Shown piece by piece: positions 1-7,600 of a stretch of 12,079 bases of DNA; positions within the stretch are counted from its first letter, which is position 1; every line of letters starts with the position of its first letter. The notes beneath the pieces are model-generated. The model had not been told where the DNA came from and did not search any database. It worked only from the letters and a program-made list of their open reading frames with translations. This DNA is from Baffinella frigidus (Eukaryota; Cryptophyceae; Cryptomonadales; Baffinellaceae), in NCBI GenBank assembly GCA_026770585.1, contig MU646763.1, positions 211,214 through 223,292 of the forward strand, in the 5' to 3' direction. The position numbers were made by a program, and so were the translations under genes.

Positions 1-98
1 CACTCCAGGATCCTACATGGGGTAATATCCCCAGACTCCCCCTCACGAGGCTATGGGGGGTGAGTGGATGATCCTATTGGGGTAGTAGCCCCAGAGGA
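1..98 (-). mobile_element. LTR-like repeat relic, inverted copy
   Basis: The reverse complement of 1-35 matches 6946-6980 with 2 differences in 35. A second, shorter copy of the same motif (GATCCTATTGGGGTAGTAGC-like) lies at 68-96. Each holds a small hairpin (GGGGTAATATCCCC). The relic is cut at its right side by the heptamer field and runs off the window at its left. It is a member of a dispersed family, here in opposite orientation to the copy in intron 3. Confidence 0.55.
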
Positions 99-534
99 TG
101 CAGGGTTTGGGTTTTAAGTTTGGAGGTTTAGGGTTTAGGGTTAAGCATTTGGGTTGAGCAGTTTAAGAGTAGAGGGTTGAGGTTTTAGGGTTTAGGATTG
201 GTAGTTTACTTTAGTGTTGAAGGGTTGTGTTTGGGTTCCAGGCTTTCGAGTGGACGGTTTCGGGTCAGGGATTCAGGTTTGAGAAATTAGGATTTCGTTT
301 TTTGGGTTTAGGGTTCAGGGTTAATGGTTTTGGGCCTATGGTCAGGGTTTAGGGTCATGGGTTTTTGGTTGAGAGTTTAGGGTCTAGGGTTCAGGGTTCA
401 AGGTTTAAGGTTCAGGGTGTAGGGTTGAAGGTCAAGGTTTTCGGTTTCAGTTTTTAGGGTTTGGGGTATGACGTAGGGATTAGAATTCAGGAATTATGAT
501 TCAGGCTTCACGATTTAGGATTTAGGGTTTAGTG
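99..534 (+). repeat. Degenerate TTTAGGG-family heptamer field
   Basis: GGGTTTAGGGTTTAGGGTT-like text with many single-base variants (TTCAGGG, TTGAGGG, TTTTGGG). No ORF or other signal is seen. It separates the LTR-like relic from the small ORFs and supplies the stop codon of the ORF ending at 529. Confidence 0.9.
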
Positions 535-861
535 GAGGTTTTCGTGGTCTCCATCAAAGTGCATCAGTTCTACGATCACGGCTTGTGTGCGTTGTTGATC
601 GTTGTTTTGAAGTAGACGGTGCACCCTAGCAGTCCAACGGTTGGGTGCCTGCTCGGGACCAGCCTCCACCGGGAGTACTATTTGAATGGATTTACCTCCC
701 AGGTAGTTCCCCAGTTGCGCATCGGTGACCTGTGACGGTTGCAGCGCTCCGAAGCTGCGCCAGCCATCTGGGTTTTGGATTCTGTCGCTGGGGCATAGCT
801 CGCCTGCCTCTAGCATGTCCTTGAGAGGGAAGTTACCGCGGTGCCCCTCCTCGAGGCTCAT
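529..861 (-). CDS. Hypothetical ORF, possible Tudor-like domain
   Basis: 110 codons starting in ATGA overlap with the ORF above. Residues about 52-108 (LGGKSIQIVLP...NRWTARV...AVIVELMHFDGDHENL) have the layout of a small Tudor/agenet-like barrel: two strands around a W-x-A-x-V and a terminal hydrophobic-DGDxExL strand. Such modules bind methylated tails and also occur in algal retroelement polyproteins. The part before it (FPLKDMLEAGEL) is unassigned. The stop TAA is the first codon of a CCCTAAA tract, so the repeat may truncate a longer frame. The assignment is inference from pattern only. Confidence 0.38.
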   Translation of the reverse strand: MSLEEGHRGNFPLKDMLEAGELCPSDRIQNPDGWRSFGALQPSQVTDAQLGNYLGGKSIQIVLPVEAGPEQAPNRWTARVHRLLQNNDQQRTQAVIVELMHFDGDHENLH

Positions 862-1271
862 GAGGAGCGTGGGGGTAGTTTTCGGGATGAGAGTTGAGAG
901 TAAGGGGGTCCCACGGGTCTCGTGCTCCTAGGGGGTTCTCGTGGGACAAAAGAGGGGTAGACAGGGGAGGGGCTGTATGCGCAGCTCCTCTTGCTGTGCT
1001 CTCGATCAACATCGACGTCAAGACGTAGAGAGGGGGGTATTTCACTGTCCTCCGTAGTTCCTGAGTGAGAGTAGGGGGGTCTCACAGGTTGCACGCTCCC
1101 TGGGGCGTTCTCGTGGGACGCTTTTGTCCTTTTCAGGTGATCAAGACTCTTCGACTGCTGTACTGTCCTGACTTGGAGATCTACTCCTGTGAGGGCTCCT
1201 ACTGGCTTGTCGGCCTCCCCAAGCAGAAATGGCTCCAAGGACTGCACACCCCGCACTATCCGCTCGGGCAT
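858..1271 (-). CDS. Hypothetical ORF with duplicated PPYS motif
   Basis: 137 codons, 50 bp downstream of the AAA stop and on the same strand. Not recognised. The C-terminal half holds a duplicated unit: SVQPVRPPYSHS and STRPVGPPYSQL, matching a DNA direct repeat about 176 bp apart. The stop TGA (860-858) overlaps the ATG of the next ORF as ATGA. It could be a short gene, an exon, or the remains of a mobile-element ORF; the AAA 3' UTR is also possible. Confidence 0.3.
   Translation of the reverse strand: MPERIVRGVQSLEPFLLGEADKPVGALTGVDLQVRTVQQSKSLDHLKRTKASHENAPGSVQPVRPPYSHSGTTEDSEIPPSLRLDVDVDREHSKRSCAYSPSPVYPSFVPREPPRSTRPVGPPYSQLSSRKLPPRSS
886..1121 (+). repeat. Diverged direct repeat, about 60 bp, period about 176 bp
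   Basis: 886-947 (GAGAGTAAGGGGGTCCCACG ... TTCTCGTGGGAC) and 1062-1121 (GAGAGTAGGGGGGTCTCACA ... TTCTCGTGGGAC) are clearly related copies. They underlie the duplicated PPYS motif in the minus-strand ORF. Confidence 0.7.
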
Positions 1272-1321
1272 AGATGCTTCCAGGCTGCCGTACTATGTTT
1301 AATAAAGGTCGCTAGCTCTCA

Positions 1322-1666
1322 TCACTCTCCGCGCTCAGTCTTGATTTCGACGGGAGGAGCACGCGGCGGCGCCCAGCGCGGCGGGCGCATCGAGCTCTCT
1401 ACGCTAGCGCTCGGGGGCTGCGCGCCGCCGTCGGGCCCGGACGCTGCGCGGGGCTGCTGCAGAGACTGCTGCTGCTGAGGCTGCGCCTGCTCCGGCGGGT
1501 CCTGGCGCTGCTGCTTCGGAGAGGGCTCGTCGCCGCCAGGCTCCTCCCGCGTGCGGCGGATCTTCGGGGTGACGGGAGATAGAGAGGAAACTTCGGGGGA
1601 GACGTCGAGGTCTACCGTCCCCGGCATCATCACCGAGAGCGCGGCGTCGAAATCGCGGGCTGTCAC
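1322..1666 (-). CDS. AAA gene exon 14 (terminal exon, Gln/Pro-rich tail)
   Basis: 345 nt including the TGA stop. [15 protein letters not shown] matches the last AAA helix (VTxxDFxxAL) found near the C-terminus of katanin-type proteins. Relatives end soon after it; here about 95 more residues follow, rich in Pro, Gln and Ser, with a basic PKIRRTR patch that could be a nuclear signal and a polyglutamine/Pro part (GCTGCTGCT repeats on the + strand). The acceptor CTAAACCAG| directly abuts a heptamer tract. No clear poly(A) signal is seen downstream on this strand. Confidence 0.87.
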   Translation of the reverse strand: MTARDFDAALSVMMPGTVDLDVSPEVSSLSPVTPKIRRTREEPGGDEPSPKQQRQDPPEQAQPQQQQSLQQPRAASGPDGGAQPPSASVESSMRPPRWAPPRAPPVEIKTERGE

Positions 1667-4600
1667 CTGGTTTAGGGTTTGGGGTTCGGGGTTGAGGGTG
1701 TAGGGTGTAGGGTGTAGGATTTACGGTTTAGAGTGTAGGGTTTGGGGTGTATGGTTTAGGGTTGAGGGTGAAGGATTTGGGGCTTGGGGTTCAGGGATGA
1801 GAGATCAGGTTTTGAGAGTTTAGGGTTCACGGTTTTAGGGTTGAGGGTTTAGGGTTGATGATTTAGGGTTCATGATGTAGGATTTGGATTGGAGCAACAC
1901 GGTTCGGGTTTGAGGTTTTGGGATTCAGGGTTGAGTGTTTAGGGTTTAGGATTTAGTGTTTCACATTCATGTTTTAGGGTCTTAGGGTTCAGGATTTAGT
2001 TTGGAGGAACAAGGTTTAGGGTTGAGGTTTAAGGGAAGAGAGTTGAGTGTTTAGGGTTAGGGATTTAGGATTTAGGGTTGAGGGTTCAGGGTCTAGGCAG
2101 TGAGGTTTCGGGTTTAGGGTTTAGGGTTTCGGGGTTAGGGTCCAGGTTTTAGGGTCTAGGCTGTAGGGTTTAGGGTTCAGGGTTTGGATTTTATGGTTTA
2201 TGGTTTATAGTTCATGTTTCAGGGTGTAGGGTTCAGGTTATAGGGTTAAGGGTTGAGGATCTAGGATTTGGGTTTTAGGTTTATGGTAGGGTTGTGAGTT
2301 TAGGGTATAGGATCAGGATGTATAATGTTGGGTGTTGGATTGAGGGTTTAGAGTCTTGGGCAGGGCAAGGACCGGGCGGACTTCCGCGCCGGCGCGAAGA
2401 AGAGCCTCCAGGTCGCCGCTCACTTCCAGCAGCTCCCGGATCCCTGCGCGTTTAGGGTTTAGGGTTTAGGGTTTAGGGTTTAGGGTTTAGGGTTTAGGGT
2501 TCAGGATTTGGGGCGCCCCTGCGCCACCTAGGGTAAGCTGACTTTGACCGGCTTTTGGATTACTGCGCCCGCCCGCCCCGTCACCTTGGGTCAGTACTGC
2601 CCTCCCCGGCTGCACCAGGCTCGAGAATCTCTGGCAAGTGATGGTGATGCTCTCGGCTGAGTGGGGAGACGGCAGGTGTGTGTGAGAGAGAGAGGGAGAG
2701 AGAGCGAGAGCGAGAGCTTGAGAGAGCTTGAGAGAGAGAGAGAGAGGCAGGTGCGCACCGTACATCGAGGCCTCGCGGCAGAGCAGTTCGAGGCTGGCGC
2801 CGCTGAAGCCATCCGTGCGCCGCCCCAACTGCTTGTAGTCCAGGTCGGGGGCCGTCGGCGTGCCCACCATCTGAGGGGTGTAGAGGTTGGGGTGAAGAGT
2901 TCAGGTGTTAGGGGTTGGGGTTCAGGGGTTAGGGTGCAGGGTAATGGGTTAAGGGTTGAGGATTGAGAATTGAGGATTGAGGGGTTAGGGTGCAGGGTTC
3001 ATGTTTGACAGATCAGATTTTAAGGTTCAGAGTGCAGGGTTCAGGATTCAGGGATCAGGGTTTATGGTTCAACTCATGGACTGTGAGGGCCTGGCATTAG
3101 TCAAGAAACCTTGAGGCGGAGGAGCTCCCCGCGCGCGTGTCCGGTGAGGAGGCCGACGTGGAACTTGCGCTCGAATCGCCTGAGGAGCGCGGGGTCGATG
3201 TCCTCGATCCGGTTCGTCGCTGCCAGCACCTGCCGCCCCAGTGATCAGAGTGCTCCACTTAGCTTAGTGTGGTCAACTTGTCGCCATGGGTGGACTACTC
3301 TTACCCAGCCACCCACCACCCCCTCCGACTTCATTGTCATGCACGCGCAACCCTGGCCTCCAACCCCTACTCCGGGCGTGTTGGATGACTAACCCACAGC
3401 ATCCCATCCGAAACAGGGCTGGTTCGGTGACGAGCATTCGGTGACGAGCATGGTGCTCAGGGGGCGTTGAGGAGAGGAGGAGTGTGGAGGGGTTCAGGGT
3501 TTAGTGTTTGATGTTTAGTGTTTAGTGTTTAGTGTTTAGTGTTCAGGGTCTAGAGTTTAGAGTCTAGAGTTTGGGATTGAGGGTTCAGGGTTCAGGGTTG
3601 AGGGTTTGGGGTTGAGGAGTTTTGGGTTCAGGGTGCGGGGTCTAGGGTTTAGGGTTTATAATGTAAGGTTTAGGGGCGGACCACGACGCGGTCGGAGGGC
3701 TTGAGGCTGCTGAACTGCTGCAGCAGCTCCGCTAGCCTGCCGCCAGAAACCAATAGGGTGTAGGGGTCAGGAGTTAGGTTTTAAGGCCTAGGGAGAAACC
3801 TGGATTGCGAACATCGAGGCATCTGTTCCGGTCGGGAACCATGGGAACATTTGAAACACGATAGCAGAAAGCTGGATGCAAGGAGGCATGCAAGAGATGG
3901 GACGAGACAGCCTGCGAAGAGCCTGGTCGCCCGAGCCGCGGCTGGATCCGATCGCGTCGATCTGCTCAACACTCCAGCACTCAAACCCTGGTTAGTGTGG
4001 CTGTCTGTCCGCTCCTAGTGTCAAGTCAGAGACTGTGCGGGCCAAGGCGTGCACTCCATCTTTTGCTTTCCAGTGGTGCATGCAGAGGGAACTACCATTC
4101 ACGTCTGCCCACTTGTATCGGGTTTACTTCCGACCACTTATCTAGGCTCAGAGCAGGATTGCCACTGAGTGAAATTATAGACCTGTGCACTAACTCACGT
4201 GCAGCGTCACTCCTAGTTGGCTACTCTCTCGCTACGTGTGACTACTCAGTGGACCGTACTAAGTGGACCACTCTCACAAACGGCTCTCGGAATTGACACA
4301 TCCCTCAAAACGTGCCATGTGTTTCAGTAAACCTAACGAAAGACAGGGGGTTCCTGTTGACACGGTTCTTCTAGCGTTCACACAAGAAGGTCCCCAACGA
4401 TAATGTCTGCAAAACCAAAATCAAAAGCTTTTTCTTTTCAATGCTGTTCAAATTGGTTTTGCAGACAAGGGCAATGTCAGATAATGTGTCAATTAATAAA
4501 GACGGGATTGGGGGGCAGTGCTGACCTCGTCGAAGAAGAGGACCTGCACCAGGGGCCCCGCGTCAGTCGCCGAAACACATCAACCTGATGTCACTTTCAC

Positions 4601-7600
4601 AAACATGCCGTTTCAAGCAAGCTCTTACTCTCATAATTAGTGCAGAGGAACATAAACTCCTTACTCTGCGAACATAAAGTTGTGTTGAAGTGAAAAGGCA
4701 CGCCTAGTAAGCTCATTCCTGGCGGACAACAACTAAGTGGACCAGGATGTCCACTCTCAGCTCTCTAAACACGTCGCTCTCTTACCGTCCAGCCCTCCGA
4801 AGTGAAGCGTCTTGCCCGTTTAGGACATCGCGTTTAGGGTGTGGTGTAGGGTGTAGACCCTTATCCCTTTCACCTATCCATGCCTCAAACCCTTATACCA
4901 ACCCCCAACCCCCAACTCCCAAACCAAACCCCTAAACCCCACCCCCCACAACCCACACCCTAATTCTACACACGACACCGGCTTAGCGGTCCACTAAGTA
5001 GACCTCGGAGCAGCAAAAATGCAGGCGAGATTTACCGTGGGGGCTTTGTCTTTGGCGAAGGCGAAGACGCGACTGAGCGCACGTTCTGCTCACACCACAC
5101 GTCGTCAAATGCAACGGATTTCGCATGCACAACTAAACGTCGACAGTGATTTCTGCAGCACCATCGTCTGTGTGGGTAGGTTGGGGAACTCCAACTGACT
5201 GAAACTCCGAGTCATTAGATCCGTGGTGGGGGATACAGGAAGCAAAATGTGGGACCCTCCAGAGGTTATGAGCCCTGCGCTCTCTCTCTGTGCAGCTAGG
5301 CGCTACTCGCTCTCTCTCTGTGCAGCTAGGCGCCAAGTAAAGCTATGCAGCTGTGATACAGTTCAAGATTGGTGATTTTCGTACCTGCCTCTCCGACGAA
5401 CTTGCTCAGCAGGTTGCTGTTTTTTTGGGGGGAGTGGGCATCAGTTTTGAGCACATTTTCTTTCGTTTGCCTAAAGCTGGATGCACCAAGCGGGTGCTGG
5501 GTGACAATTAGTTTCAAGAAACGAGTGGGACAAGAGTGACTTTTCAAGTCTCTTTTCTTGCGATCACGACGATTTCACCTCTGAAACGCTCGCAGCAATG
5601 CGAAAGAAGGGCAGATACATCTGGTGTCACTGGGAAGAGGGCTGGTCCCAACTGACCTGGGGCTGAGGAGCATGAAGGTGGCGCGCGACTCTCCCGCGAT
5701 GGCCTTGGCCAGCTGCGTCTTGCCTGTCCCCGGGGGGCCGTAGAGCAGGATCCCCTTCCACGGCTGCCGCACCCCCTGTGACCCCGCGCACCTCTCTTGC
5801 GTCAGCACTCCTTTGATCAGCTCCCGCCAGGAAGGAGATAGACACGTGTCATGCAATTTCTAGTCCGCCGAAGTTTCATGTTTATGGTTTATGGTTTATG
5901 GTTTATGGTTTATGGTTTATGGTTTATGGTTTATGGTTTATGGTTTATGGTTTATGGTTTATGGTTTATGGTTTATGGTTTATGGTTTATGGTTCAGGTT
6001 ATAGGATTAAGGGTAAAGGTATTGGAGTTTCGGGGTTAGGGTTTGGGGATTGGTGTCCAGTGTTTAGGGATTAGGGTTTAAGGATTAGGGTGTAGGGATA
6101 AGGGTTTAGGGCATAGGGTTTAGGGTTGAGGGTTTATGGTTAGGGTTGAAGGTTTATAATATAAATAAATTAGGGTTTAGAGTTAAGGGTTTGGGGTTGA
6201 AAGTCTAGAACCGGTTTTCTGAGCCGCCTGATCCAAATAACCTGTATAAACGGTCATCTCAAGACCCAAAAAAATCGAGACTCTCCAAGCGGGGAGGGGG
6301 GAGATTTGGGTCAGTTGAGGTGCGGGGAGTGGGGGGACAGGGGCTGAACCGAGGGTTGTGGATTTAGGGATTATAGATTAGGGTTGAGAGTTGGGGGTTT
6401 AGGGTTCAGGGTGAAGTTATGAAAGATTAGGGGTTCGGGTTTGGGGATAAGTGTTGAGTGTTTAGGGTTTAGGGATTAGGGATTAGGATTAAGGTTTAGG
6501 TTATAGGGTTCAGGGTTCAGGGTTTAGGATGTAGGGTTTAGGGTTTGGGATTTACGGTTTAGGATTTAGGGTTTAGGGTTTAAGGTTTGGGGTTTAGGGT
6601 TTAGGGTTTAGGGTTTAGGGTTAAGGGTGTAGGATGTAGGGTATGGGGTTCAGAGTTTAGTCATTGGCGCTCGGGGTTCAGGGTTCATCAGGTAGGTTCA
6701 GGATTCATCAGGTAGAGGTTAGGGTGCAGGGTTTGGGGTTTAAGGGTTGGTGTTTTGGGATGAGGGGTCAGGGTTCAGGGGTCAGGGTTCAGGGTCAGTG
6801 ATGTGTGTTAATTTTGTTAGGGTTCAGGGGCCAATGTTTAGGGTTTAGTGCTCAGGGTGAAGGTTGTAGGGTGTACGATGTAGGATACTCGGTGTAGTGT
6901 TTAGGGTTTGGGGTTTAGGGTTTAGTTTTCATGGTTCAGTGTTTTTCTGGGGATATTGCCCCATGTAGGATCCCGGAGTGACTTTACACAGGTCACGTCC
7001 ACTCGGTCACGTCAACTATAAGGAGATATAAGACTCGGCACGTGCATCCGCCCCTCCCCTCAGTAAAGACTATCTCCCACACGATGTTCCCGTGTGTCTC
7101 TGGCGCCCGAACGGAGCCCTTCCGCCAGAGTTTTGGGAATAGTGTCTAGGTGATGGGGTTCGTGGCATAGGGTTCAAGGGTTAAAGTTTGGGGATTAGTG
7201 TTCAGTGTACACGGTTTAGTGTTTAGGGTTCAAGGTTTTGGGTTTAGTGTTTAGGATTTGGTGTTTAGTGAGTGGTGTTTTGGTGTTCTGGGTTGGTGTT
7301 TAGACTTTATGGTAGAGTTCAGAGCTCAGACACTTTGGACGGATAAGGAGAGGGCAAACGGATCTTTTCAATTCGTGTACGAATTCAAAAAATGGTACAA
7401 GTCGAGTCCAATTTGTGGGGGCTTGACTGCACAAAACTGCAGTGTAGCCATAAATCACCCGACCCGTTTGCCCCATCGCTATCCGACCAAGGTTAGGGTT
7501 TTCTGAATGAGACCTGGAACAGCGAGGGGCACTGCTGCGGCAGCACCACCGCCTCGTGTAGGAGGCGCTTGACATCGTCCAGCGCCGCTGCCAGCGCGTG

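Noticed and set aside
1290-1305. AATAAA poly(A) signal on the + strand
   Set aside because: It is on the wrong strand for the AAA gene and no + strand gene ends there.
2579-2584. GTGACG as donor of exon 12
   Set aside because: It leaves two bases and puts exon 13 out of the frame that reads into VTARDF.
2487-2812. Minus ORFs running from exon 11 into Ser/Leu repeats
   Set aside because: Beyond the exon 11 donor they read through a CT microsatellite in intron 11.
5881-5992. CRISPR array
   Set aside because: Head-to-tail 7-mers without spacers, in a eukaryotic intron.
5851-6039. + strand ORF with repeated YGLWFMV
   Set aside because: It is only a translation of the TTTATGG array.
7095-7135. 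tRNA-Lys gene on the minus strand
   Set aside because: Only the 3' end with encoded CCA matches; no T-loop, anticodon or D arm is found, so a primer binding site fits better.
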